Part shown: piece after piece, positions 24,779-31,917 of the stretch
Layout: the number at the start of each line of letters is the position of its first letter
How positions within the stretch are numbered: the stretch's first letter is position 1
Origin: JAWLHU01 sp041690255
GTDB taxonomy: Bacteria; Bacillota; Sulfobacillia; Symbiobacteriales; Symbiobacteriaceae
Direction of reading: 5' to 3'
NCBI GenBank assembly: GCA_041690255.1
Contig: JAWLHU010000014.1
Location: forward strand, 124,001 to 188,000
Length of the DNA stretch: 64,000 bases
Translations under genes and position numbers: made by a program
The notes under the pieces: generated by a model
The model's database searches: none
The model's input: the letters and a program-made list of their open reading frames with translations, nothing else
What the model was told of the DNA's origin: nothing

Positions 24779-24801
24779 GATTATTCGAGGAGGAATCCGC
24801 T

Positions 24802-27312
24802 TTGCATGCTCCGACTTTGACCGCTCTGGAGTTCCCCAAGATCCAGCAAGAACTCGCCGGCTACACCGCCTGCCAGTTGGGCAAGGAGTTGGCCCTGGCC
24901 GTGGAACCGCTTCCCTCGCTCACCCAGATTCGCCGGGTCCAGCAGGAGACCGCCGAGGCGAAGGGGCTGCTCGGCACCGGCCGGTCGATCCCCTTCGGTG
25001 GGATCCAAGATGTGCGGGTCCATGTGGAGCGCGCCCTGATCGGTGGCGTTCTGCGCCCCGACGAGCTTGCGGCCGTGGCGGATACGATCTATGGCTGCCG
25101 CCAACTCCACCGCTTCCTGACCGAGAACCGCTCGAACGCGCCGCTGCTCAGCCGCCATGCCGAAGCCTTCGGCAAGTTCGACGAGGTCGAGGCCGAGATC
25201 CGTCGCTGCATTGAGCGGGGCACCGTCTCCAGCCAGGCATCCAAGAGCCTGAAGCAGACCCGGGCTGAGATCGCCTCCCTGGAAGGCCGGATCCAGGACC
25301 GGCTGAACGGCCTGCTCCGGCAGTTCCGTACGCACCTGCAGGAGGCGCTGATCACAGTACGCAACGGCCGCTACGTGATCCCCGTCAAGGCCAGTGCCCG
25401 CAACGCCGTGCCGGGCACGGTCCACGGGGCTTCATCCAGCGGGGGGACGATCTTCGTGGAGCCCGACGCCATCGCCCAGCTGTCAAACGATTTGGAGACC
25501 TGGCGGGCCATGGAGGAGGCGGAGATCGAGCAGGTGCTCATGGTCCTCTCCGGCCACGTTGCAGCCCACGGCGATGGCCTCCAGGCCACCCTCGGCGCCG
25601 TGGCCGCGCTGGACCTGATCTTCGCCCGGGCCCGGCTGAGCCAGGCCTGGGACGCCCGTCCCGTCGAGTGGAACGAGCAGGGGCTGATCGATCTGATCAA
25701 CGCCCGTCACCCGCTGCTCGGGAAGAACGCGGTGGGCAACCGGATCCGCATGACCGCCCAGCAGCGCATGCTGATCGTGACCGGCCCCAACACCGGTGGC
25801 AAGACCCTTCTGCTGAAGACTCTGGGGATCCTGGTGATCATCGCCCGGTGCGGGCTGCATCTCCCGGTCGGTCAGGGCTCCACCATCTCCTTTTTCGATG
25901 ATGTCTTCGCCGATATCGGCGATCATCAGTCGATGGAGCAGTCGCTCAGTACGTTCTCGGGGCACATCAAAACCGTTGCCCCGATGCTGGCCCGGGCGAA
26001 CGCGCGGACCCTCATCCTCCTGGATGAGTTGGGTTCGGGCACCGATCCGCACGAGGGGACCGGCCTGGGCATCGCCCTGCTGGAGGCCTTCCTGCAGAAG
26101 GGCGCCTACACCCTGACCACCACCCACCTGCGGGATATCAAGGAGTTCGGGCGGACCACCCCGGGCTGCGCCTTCGCCGGCATGGGTTTCGACGGCGAGA
26201 CGCTCGCCCCGACCTACCGGCTGATCTACGGCGCCCTGGGCGAGAGCCGGGGTCTGGACATCGCTGCGCGGGCAGGGTTGCCGGTTGATGTGGTGCAGCG
26301 GGCCCGTGAGCTGGTCTACGGCTCGTCCGATGCGGCCATGCCCACGGTTGTACAGCCGGCGGTGGTGGAGGAAGACCCGTCCCCAGGCGAGATGGAGCCC
26401 CCGCCCGCCCCGGAGCCGGAGCCCACGTTTGAGTTGAGCGAAGCCCCTCCGGTGACCAGGGGACGGCGCCCTGCCGAGCCGCCGCCCGCCATGATCGTGG
26501 CGGCATCCAGCGGCAGCCGGGCCAGGGTCTGGCACGAGGGGACCGAGCGGGACTTGACCGTGCGGGAGCCCGTGCGGAAGCTCTTCGCCGAGGGGCTGGT
26601 CCCGGGCGACCGGGTCCGCCTGGTCGATGGCCAGGTGGCCGAGGTGGCTCGCCGGCAGAGCGTCCTGGTCAACCGGGATGCCGATACGTTCATCGAGTCG
26701 GTGGTGGCCGCCAACGCCACCTGTATGTTGATCCTCATGTCGGCCCGCCAGCCGGACTTCCACGCCTCGGTCCTGGTGCGCCATCTCCTCTACGCCGAGC
26801 GCATGGGGTTGACGCCGGTGATCTGCCTGACAAAGGCCGACCTGGTCCAGCCGGCGGTCGCTGAGGGCTGGCTGAAGCCCTACCGCCGGGCGGGCTACCA
26901 GACCGTGACGGTCAGCGTGAGCAAGCGCTGGGGGCTGGACGACCTGCGCAGCCTCCTTGCCGGGCAGGTCACGGTGGTCATGGGCATGCCGGGGGCCGGC
27001 AAGAGCACGCTGCTCACGGCCCTCACCGGCGGCGCTGCGGAATTTGGGCAGGGTGGCCCTCGAGCCATCGCCCTGACCGATGGTGCCTGGCTAATCGACA
27101 TGCCCGGGCTGCGGGAGCTGGGCGTCTGGAAGCCCGACCTGGGTATGGGCTTCCGGGAGTTCGGCCCGTTCATCGGCCAGTGCAACCGGCCTGGCTGCCT
27201 GCACGGCAGTGAGCCCGGCTGCGCCGTGCGGGAGGCGGCCGAGCAGGGCCAGTTGCCGCGCAAGCGCTATGAGCAGTACCGGCACCTGGTCCAGCAAATG
27301 GGTCTTGGCTAA
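24802..27312 (+). CDS. MutS2-RsgA fusion: MutS2 ATPase core joined to a circularly permuted ribosome-associated GTPase
   Basis: 836 aa, TTG start after CGAGGAGGAA. Residues about 1-510 are MutS2: N-terminal MLEFPKI-type start, core helices, the clamp segment ITVRNGRYVIPVKASARN, Walker A GPNTGGKT at 328-335, Walker B LILLDELGSGTDPHEG, and THLRDIKEF. The usual KOW and C-terminal Smr nuclease domains are absent. After a Pro/Glu-rich linker (about 520-560), residues about 565-836 are RsgA-like: OB fold (VPGDRVRLVDGQVAEVARRQ), then permuted GTPase motifs in the order G4 TKAD at 677-680, G1 GMPGAGKST at 728-736, G3 DMPG at 766, and the zinc knuckle C794-x4-C799-x-H801-x5-C807. Both catalytic sites look intact. 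MutS2 acts on collided ribosomes in Bacillus; RsgA binds the 30S subunit. A single ribosome-rescue/30S-check protein is my inference. Confidence 0.93.
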   Translation: MHAPTLTALEFPKIQQELAGYTACQLGKELALAVEPLPSLTQIRRVQQETAEAKGLLGTGRSIPFGGIQDVRVHVERALIGGVLRPDELAAVADTIYGCRQLHRFLTENRSNAPLLSRHAEAFGKFDEVEAEIRRCIERGTVSSQASKSLKQTRAEIASLEGRIQDRLNGLLRQFRTHLQEALITVRNGRYVIPVKASARNAVPGTVHGASSSGGTIFVEPDAIAQLSNDLETWRAMEEAEIEQVLMVLSGHVAAHGDGLQATLGAVAALDLIFARARLSQAWDARPVEWNEQGLIDLINARHPLLGKNAVGNRIRMTAQQRMLIVTGPNTGGKTLLLKTLGILVIIARCGLHLPVGQGSTISFFDDVFADIGDHQSMEQSLSTFSGHIKTVAPMLARANARTLILLDELGSGTDPHEGTGLGIALLEAFLQKGAYTLTTTHLRDIKEFGRTTPGCAFAGMGFDGETLAPTYRLIYGALGESRGLDIAARAGLPVDVVQRARELVYGSSDAAMPTVVQPAVVEEDPSPGEMEPPPAPEPEPTFELSEAPPVTRGRRPAEPPPAMIVAASSGSRARVWHEGTERDLTVREPVRKLFAEGLVPGDRVRLVDGQVAEVARRQSVLVNRDADTFIESVVAANATCMLILMSARQPDFHASVLVRHLLYAERMGLTPVICLTKADLVQPAVAEGWLKPYRRAGYQTVTVSVSKRWGLDDLRSLLAGQVTVVMGMPGAGKSTLLTALTGGAAEFGQGGPRAIALTDGAWLIDMPGLRELGVWKPDLGMGFREFGPFIGQCNRPGCLHGSEPGCAVREAAEQGQLPRKRYEQYRHLVQQMGLG

Positions 27313-27331
27313 ACCTGTGTAACTAGTTTGT

Positions 27332-27376
27332 TCCTGCGGCATGGTAGGAATGGAGTGCTCCTAACAAGCCGCAGGA
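27332..27376 (+). other. Hairpin between the MutS2-RsgA gene and the fabI remnant
   Basis: TCCTGCGGC at 27332-27340 pairs with GCCGCAGGA at 27368-27376; TAGGA/TCCTA pairs inside. No T tract follows, so its role is unclear (weak terminator or leader structure of the former fabI gene). Confidence 0.4.
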
Positions 27377-27393
27377 GGGTTTCGAGTGGGATT

Positions 27394-27804
27394 GTGACCG
27401 GGAAGAAGGGCCTGATCCTCGGTGTGGCCAACGAGCAGTCGATTGCCTGGGCGGTGGCGAAGCGCCTCCACGCCGAGGGGGCCGAACTCGCCTTCACCTA
27501 CCAGAACGAGAAGACCGGACAGTACGTGTTACCTGGCCTCGGACCTGGGGCGCGATGCGATCCGGGTGAACAACCTCTCCCCGGGTACCCTCATGACCCG
27601 GGCCGCCAGCGGGATCGGAGACTTCGGCACCTTGGTGGAGTACACTGCCGCCCATGCACCTCTGCGGCGGAATGCGACCATGGCGGAGGTGGCCGACAGC
27701 GCCCTCTTCCTGGTCACCCGCTCAGCACGGGGATCACGGGCCAGACGCCTTACGTGGACTGTGGCTACAACATTGTCGGCATTGACCTGGAGGGTGCAGA
27801 GTAG
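27394..27804 (+). pseudogene. fabI: fabI (enoyl-ACP reductase) pseudogene
   Basis: Starts GTG with KKGLILGVANEQSIAWAVAK and LHAEGAELAFTYQNEKTG, the FabI N-terminus. It then jumps to another frame reading YLASDLGRDAIRVNNLSPGT, MTRAASGIGDFGTLVEYTAA and APLRRNATMAEVADSALFLV, and returns to the first frame for GITGQTPYVDCGYNIVGIDL. About 105 residues are missing at the first junction (near 27525), including the catalytic Tyr-x6-Lys region, and there are two frameshifts. Intact FabI is about 258 aa. The product cannot be active, so the cell must have another enoyl reductase. Confidence 0.85.
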
Positions 27805-27888
27805 GGCCAAGGCGCCTGAATGTGGCCTGATGCTCGCTGCTGGTAGGCGGCGGGTGGCTGCTGGTGGGCCCAAAACCCTCCTTCTGGC

Positions 27889-27920
27889 TTGACATCTACA
27901 TCGATATGTGTCTATATATA
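27889..27920 (+). promoter_or_regulatory. Promoter with overlapping operator of the ArsR-DUF2087 gene
   Basis: TTGACA at 27889-27894, 18-base spacer and TATATA at 27913-27918. The spacer and -10 hold ACATCGATATG and the palindrome TCTATATATAGA, also found in similar form upstream of the second DUF2087 gene. An ArsR repressor bound here would block RNA polymerase, so autoregulation is likely. Confidence 0.6.
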
Positions 27921-27941
27921 GACTGATGGGGGGCGATTCGG

Positions 27942-28523
27942 GTGGATGATGAGATCCGTGAAGTGGATCGGGCTGAGCAACTGGTCACCTTCTTTCAGGC
28001 CCTGGCCGATGTGACCCGACTGAAGCTGGTGGGCCTTCTAGCCCAGCAGGAGCGCTCGGTGGAGGAGATGGTCGCCTCGCTCGATGTGCGCCAGCCCACC
28101 GTTTCACACCACCTCGCGAAGCTGCGCACGATCGGCCTGGTTCGCATGCGCAAGGAGGGACAGACCCACCTCTACTCGCTGGACGAGGAGTTCGTGCAGA
28201 GGCTCGCCCGGAGCATACTGTCGCCCGAGGGCCTGGCCCAACTGGCGCCGGCGGCGGGCGGAGCCACGTGGGAGCGGAAGGTGCTCCAGTCGTTCTTCCG
28301 GCCCGATGGCACCTTGAAGGAGATCCCCGCCCAGCGCAAGAAGCGGGACGTGGTACTGAACCGGCTGGTGGCGGAGTTTGAGCGGGGGCGCAAGTACTCT
28401 GAGCAGGAGATCAACGAGACCCTGAAGCGCTTCCATGAAGACGTAGCTACACTCCGCCGGGAGTTTATCATGACCCATCTCATGGAGCGGGAGAACGGCT
28501 TCTACTGGCGGACCGGCGAATAG
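27942..28523 (+). CDS. ArsR-type regulator fused to DUF2087
   Basis: 193 aa, GTG start. Residues about 10-90 form an ArsR winged helix (FFQALADVTRLKLVGLLAQQ, VEEMVASLDVRQPTVSHHLA, RKEGQTHLYSLDEEFV). Residues about 108-190 form a DUF2087 domain (RPDGTLKEIPAQRKKRDVVL, YSEQEINETLKRFHEDVATL). No metal-binding cysteines are seen in the helix-turn-helix, so it is not a classical metal sensor. The next gene is DUF2087 alone with a similar upstream site; the two probably form a regulated pair. Confidence 0.85.
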   Translation: MDDEIREVDRAEQLVTFFQALADVTRLKLVGLLAQQERSVEEMVASLDVRQPTVSHHLAKLRTIGLVRMRKEGQTHLYSLDEEFVQRLARSILSPEGLAQLAPAAGGATWERKVLQSFFRPDGTLKEIPAQRKKRDVVLNRLVAEFERGRKYSEQEINETLKRFHEDVATLRREFIMTHLMERENGFYWRTGE

Positions 28524-28599
28524 GGGGCCCGGTGTCCGACCCGCTCGGTTGAGCAACCAGAGCGCAGGGTCGGGTACCCGCCCCTCTCCCTGGTCCTGT

Positions 28600-28626
28600 A
28601 CATCGACGACTCTATATATATCGATT
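28600..28626. promoter_or_regulatory. Operator-like site upstream of the second DUF2087 gene
   Basis: ACATCGACGACTCTATATA continuing TATCGATTGG closely resembles the site at 27899-27930 (ACATCGA, then TCTATATATA). ATCGA and TCGAT halves flank the TA-rich core. A shared regulator, probably the ArsR-DUF2087 protein, is inferred. Confidence 0.5.
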
Positions 28627-28636
28627 GGAGGAGAAC

Positions 28637-28948
28637 ATGATGATGGAACCCGACGTGATTGTCCGGCGCTTCCTGGACGATGAGGGTCGGATCAAGCAGA
28701 TGCCGACCAAGCAGGCGAAGATCGCAGCGATGCTGAGCTGGCTCGCCAGCGCCTTCGAGCCGGGCCGCACCTACACCGAGATCGAGGTGAATGAGTCCCT
28801 GAAGCGCTTCCACGAAGACTACTGCACCCTGAGGCGCTCCTTGATCGACGCCGACCACCTGGCCCGGGCCAACGGCGAGTACTGGCGGCTCACCCCGGTG
28901 ACAACTCCAGCGGCACCGGTCCACCCAACTGAATCGCATCAGGTGTGA
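28637..28948 (+). CDS. Stand-alone DUF2087 protein
   Basis: 103 aa from ATG at 28637 with GGAGGAG at 28627-28633; a TTG at 28625 overlaps that site. The domain (DEGRIKQMPTKQAKIAAML, YTEIEVNESLKRFHEDYCTL, ANGEYWRL) parallels the C-terminal half of the preceding ArsR-DUF2087 protein, so one may derive from the other. The last 59 bases overlap the 3' end of the convergent sfsA gene. Function unknown. Confidence 0.75.
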   Translation: MMMEPDVIVRRFLDDEGRIKQMPTKQAKIAAMLSWLASAFEPGRTYTEIEVNESLKRFHEDYCTLRRSLIDADHLARANGEYWRLTPVTTPAAPVHPTESHQV

Positions 28949-29594
28949 CATGGGTCAGCCAGGCGTGGACCTCCACGCCGGCTCTGGCCGCTGCCCGCAG
29001 CGCTTCCCCGAAGGCCGCATCGATCGCGTCGTAGGGGCCAAAGTGGTCGGCATCATCCCGCTGGATGATAAAGCAGACCGCTGTCCGGTAACCCTGCTCC
29101 CGGGCGCCGACCAACTCGCGCAGGTGCTTGGCGCCACGCAGCGTGGGGGCGTCGGGGAAGCGAGCCACCCGACGTCCATCTTCCGCCAGGACAGATGTGA
29201 CTGACTTCACCTCCACCAGACAGGGGGGCAGCCCGGACTCCGGCGCCGTGAGCAGAAAGTCGATCCGGCTCTCACCGTAGGTATACTCGGGGCGGATCAT
29301 CGTGTAGCCCTCGAACCCCGGGAGGCGCCCATCTGCGAAGGCCGCGCGGAAAAGCCGCCCCGGCAGGGACGTATCCACCGAGACCCAGGTCTGCCCGGTC
29401 CGGACCATGAGCAGCCGCCCGGCGGTCTTCCGGGCCGCATCCGGCTCGTGCAGGCTCACGATCACCGGGGCCCCCGGGATCAGCAATTCCGCCATCCGGC
29501 CAGATGAGGCGATGTGGACAGGCAGCTCGGCGCCATCGAACAGGCGGACATCCGCAATGAACCGGTTCCGGCGCCCCAGGAAAAGACCTTGCAT
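28890..29594 (-). CDS. sfsA: SfsA-family protein (sugar fermentation stimulation homologue)
   Basis: 234 aa from ATG at 29594, favoured over a GTG at 29612 because GCAGGAG lies just upstream of 29594. Family features are the N-terminal OB-like part (LFLGRRNRFIADVRL, HIASSGRMAELLIPGAPVIV) and the nuclease-like core (RIDFLLTAPESG, CLVEVKSVTSVL, DAPTLRGAKHLREL, CFIIQRDDADHF). The Glu-x-Lys (EVK) and Asp match a PD-(D/E)xK-type site. Biological role is poorly defined in the family. Its 3' end overlaps the DUF2087 gene on the other strand. Confidence 0.9.
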   Translation of the reverse strand: MQGLFLGRRNRFIADVRLFDGAELPVHIASSGRMAELLIPGAPVIVSLHEPDAARKTAGRLLMVRTGQTWVSVDTSLPGRLFRAAFADGRLPGFEGYTMIRPEYTYGESRIDFLLTAPESGLPPCLVEVKSVTSVLAEDGRRVARFPDAPTLRGAKHLRELVGAREQGYRTAVCFIIQRDDADHFGPYDAIDAAFGEALRAAARAGVEVHAWLTHVTPDAIQLGGPVPLELSPG

Positions 29595-29686
29595 GGGTCC
29601 ACGCTCCTGCACATCAGCATACTTGTTGTGGGGATACTCTGCCAGTGGTAGGCTGATAGGGAAGTCACCGCTCGGAGGGATCGTGC

Positions 29687-30358
29687 ATGGAGTTCATTCG
29701 ACTCACCAGTATCCGTGACCCGCTCTTCGCCCAGATGCATCAGCTTTTGTCCCAGGTCTTCCCGCCAGATGAGGTCTACGCTTTCGCAGACTGGGAGGGG
29801 CCGCTGCAGGCCGATCATATTCGCGTCTGTGTCGCCGTTCACGAGGGTCAGGTCGTCGGTGCAGCCGAGTACCGCTATGTGCCCGAGCTTGAGGTCGCCA
29901 TGAGCGAGTTTACGATCGTGGCGCGGACTGGCCTCGGCGTGGGCCGGTTTATCTGGCAGCAAAGGGAAGCCGACCTCCGCCGTATGGCCGCTGCCCAGGG
30001 AAAGGCCCTGCTGGGTACCTTCGCCGAGGTCTACAACCCGGAGTTGGTCACCGAGCTTACCTTCGGGCAGATGCCTGCCATGCATCCGGTGGTGCGCCGG
30101 GAGGTGCTCTCGCACATCGGCTTTGAGCGACTCGATATGAAGTATGTCCACCCATCCTGGCGGGATGACGGCACACCGGTCACCAACCTGGACCTCTGCT
30201 TCCAGCCGACCGATGAGTCGGTGCAGGCGCTACCGGCCAACCTGGTTGCCGACTTCCTCACCGCCTACTACGCCATTCTGCCGAATAAGCCGGCGGCTTG
30301 GCACGAGATGATCGCTGACCTGCGGAACCGGCAGACCGTTGCCCTACTTCCGCTCTAA
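29687..30358 (+). CDS. GNAT-like acetyltransferase-fold protein, function unknown
   Basis: 223 aa, ATG start after CTCGGAGGGA. The N-terminal half has the layout of a GNAT domain (MEFIRLTSIRDPLFAQMHQL, VCVAVHEGQVVGAAEYRYVP, then TGLGVGRFIWQQREADLRRM where an acyl-CoA-binding loop would be). The C-terminal part (FGQMPAMHPVVRREVLSHIG to ADFLTAYYAIL) is unassigned. Acyl-CoA binding is plausible; the substrate is not apparent. Located 29 bases upstream of the tautomerase gene and probably co-transcribed. Confidence 0.5.
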   Translation: MEFIRLTSIRDPLFAQMHQLLSQVFPPDEVYAFADWEGPLQADHIRVCVAVHEGQVVGAAEYRYVPELEVAMSEFTIVARTGLGVGRFIWQQREADLRRMAAAQGKALLGTFAEVYNPELVTELTFGQMPAMHPVVRREVLSHIGFERLDMKYVHPSWRDDGTPVTNLDLCFQPTDESVQALPANLVADFLTAYYAILPNKPAAWHEMIADLRNRQTVALLPL

Positions 30359-30387
30359 CTGCTGCCACAGAAGAGGAGGCGCTACCT

Positions 30388-30759
30388 ATGCCGTTTGTCT
30401 CAGTCGACCACGCTGCGGGGCTCAGTGATTCCGACCGGCTCGAACTGCAGAAGCGCATGGCCGAAGTTGTCATGAAGGAGTTCAACGCCCCACCTGCCAA
30501 CGTTCGCATCTACACCCGGGCTTTCGACCCAGTCGCCGTCTACGTGGCCGATGGCGATCATGAGAGCGGGCTGCCCCTCATTCGCGTGGAGTACCTGCCG
30601 GGCCGGACCCAGGAGATGAAGCGAGCCCTGGTCCGAGGTCTGGCCCGAGTCGCAGCCGAGGTCCTGCAGGTCCCGGTTGACCGGGTACGGACGATCCTCT
30701 ACGAGAAGGAGCAGACCGATTGGGCCCGGGGTGATATCATGGTCGCCGACGCCCGGTGA
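30388..30759 (+). CDS. Tandem (fused) 4-oxalocrotonate tautomerase-family protein
   Basis: 123 aa, ATG start after GAGGAGG. The chain is two 4-OT-like units of about 60 aa. Unit 1 starts MPFVSVDHAAGLSDSDRLEL, so Pro2 becomes the N-terminal catalytic proline after Met removal. Unit 2 starts PLIRVEYLPGRTQEMKRALV near residue 64 and ends VPVDRVRTILYEKEQTDWA. Free 4-OT monomers are about 62 aa and assemble as hexamers; a fused chain would form trimers of pseudo-dimers with only the first proline at a true N-terminus. Substrate is unknown. Confidence 0.8.
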   Translation: MPFVSVDHAAGLSDSDRLELQKRMAEVVMKEFNAPPANVRIYTRAFDPVAVYVADGDHESGLPLIRVEYLPGRTQEMKRALVRGLARVAAEVLQVPVDRVRTILYEKEQTDWARGDIMVADAR

Positions 30760-30834
30760 ATCCGGAGAAAGCAGTGAGCGCCCACAGTGGTATTCTTCAC
30801 ACGAAGGGGAGTAGCCCTGACCTGTTGAAGCTTG

Positions 30835-30840
30835 TATAAT
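30835..30840 (+). promoter_or_regulatory. Candidate -10 element upstream of yojF
   Basis: TATAAT preceded by CTTG, 28 bases before the yojF start. No good -35 hexamer at 16-18 bases upstream. Confidence 0.45.
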
Positions 30841-30868
30841 CCAAAAGTTACAGGGGGGCTTTCTTTCG

Positions 30869-31222
30869 ATGAGGCCGATCATGGTCGATGAGGTACAGGC
30901 CATCTTGAACCAATTCGTCGCCAGGACTGTCTACCTCCATCTGGAGACGACCAACGGCGCTTATGCCGGCGAAGCAGCCGGGGCTCAGTCCATGGCCTTC
31001 GGCGCTTACGTGCGCAATGCTACCGTCGAGTTTCACCGGGGCGTGATCACCGGGGTCGGCCCCTACCGAGCGGGTTTGCAAATGGCGAGCGGTTGGATCT
31101 ACGCTGAGGGTCTGACCGACTTTGAGGTGACCGAGGAGGGCCAACTCCTGCTCGCCGGCCACGATGCTGACGGCCGTCTGGCGGTTGCCCTGCAGCTGAG
31201 CCACACCCCGTTCCCGCTCTAG
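30869..31222 (+). CDS. yojF: YojF-family protein (DUF1806)
   Basis: 117 aa, ATG start. The sequence follows Bacillus YojF closely: PIMVDEVQAILNQFVARTVY, LHLETTNGAYAG, GAYVRNATVEFHRGVI, GWIYAEGLTDFE and GQLLLAGHDADGRLAVALQL. In Bacillus the gene sits beside bshB2, and the same pairing occurs here with a 14-base gap. Biochemical role is unknown; a link to bacillithiol metabolism rests on gene neighbourhood. Confidence 0.88.
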   Translation: MRPIMVDEVQAILNQFVARTVYLHLETTNGAYAGEAAGAQSMAFGAYVRNATVEFHRGVITGVGPYRAGLQMASGWIYAEGLTDFEVTEEGQLLLAGHDADGRLAVALQLSHTPFPL

Positions 31223-31236
31223 CGAGGAGGAAGATC

Positions 31237-31896
31237 ATGAACCGTCATTTGCTGGTGATCATGCCGCACCCGGACGATGAGACCCTCGCAGTTGGCGGAA
31301 CGATTGCCCTGCACACCAAGCAGGGAATCCCCGCCACCTACCTCTGCGGGACGAAGGGCGAAATGGGCCGCAACATGGGCAAGCCGACCTTCGCCACCCG
31401 CGAATCGCTCCCGGCCCTGCGGGAGCGGGAGCTGCGCGAGGCCTGCAATGCGCTGGGGATTGCCGACCTGCGCTTCCTGGGAATCCGGGACAAGACGACC
31501 GAGTTCCTGGATCAGGAGGAACTGGCGCTCCGCCTACGCGGGGTGATCGAGGAGATCCAGCCCTCGCTGATTATCACCTATCACCCGCAATACAGTGTCC
31601 ATCCAGACCATATGGCGCTGGGCGCTGCCACCGTGCGCGCCGTGGAGATGATGGAGCCGGCGAAGCGCCCCCCGATCCATACCCGGGCCTTCGGCAAGGC
31701 ATCGGTCGCCTTGGGGGAGCCGGACCTCGTGGTCGATGTCTCACCGGTCATGGCCGAGAAAATGGCTGCAATCCGGGCGCACCGGTCGCAGACGTCGAGC
31801 ATGCTCGCCAGGGTCGATGAGAATCCGGCTGCCCGGGAGCGCCTGGAGCAGGAGCGCTCGAAGGAGCGGTTCTGGATCTGGCGGTTTGCTGACTGA
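31237..31896 (+). CDS. bshB2: Bacillithiol biosynthesis deacetylase BshB2-like (LmbE/PIG-L family)
   Basis: 219 aa, ATG start after GCGAGGAGGAAG. The zinc site is built from PHPDDE near residue 12 and HPDHMALG near residue 127, with the family segments TYLCGTKGEMGRNMG, LREACNALGIADLRFLGIRD and HRSQTSS. It would remove the acetyl group from GlcNAc-malate to give GlcN-malate for bacillithiol, or act as the related conjugate amidase. Bacillithiol is the main low-molecular-weight thiol of many Firmicutes, which supports the taxonomic guess. Pairing with yojF matches Bacillus. Confidence 0.87.
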   Translation: MNRHLLVIMPHPDDETLAVGGTIALHTKQGIPATYLCGTKGEMGRNMGKPTFATRESLPALRERELREACNALGIADLRFLGIRDKTTEFLDQEELALRLRGVIEEIQPSLIITYHPQYSVHPDHMALGAATVRAVEMMEPAKRPPIHTRAFGKASVALGEPDLVVDVSPVMAEKMAAIRAHRSQTSSMLARVDENPAARERLEQERSKERFWIWRFAD

Positions 31897-31917
31897 CTAC
31901 GCATAAGCACTTGCATA

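Larger units (their letters stand above)
24531..24801 (+). promoter_or_regulatory. Structured leader with two terminators upstream of the MutS2-RsgA gene
   Basis: In order: a long hairpin at 24567-24609 (CGTTCGT/ACGAACG outer stem, GTTATG/CATAAC inner stem, 4-base bulge), terminator-like hairpin 24648-24675, hairpin around 24695-24714 (CCCCGC/GCGGGG), and a second terminator 24746-24778 eight bases before the ribosome binding site. Read-through of two terminators seems needed to reach the gene. This fits transcription attenuation, or one or two short RNAs made from the same promoter. No known riboswitch class was recognised. Confidence 0.6.
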
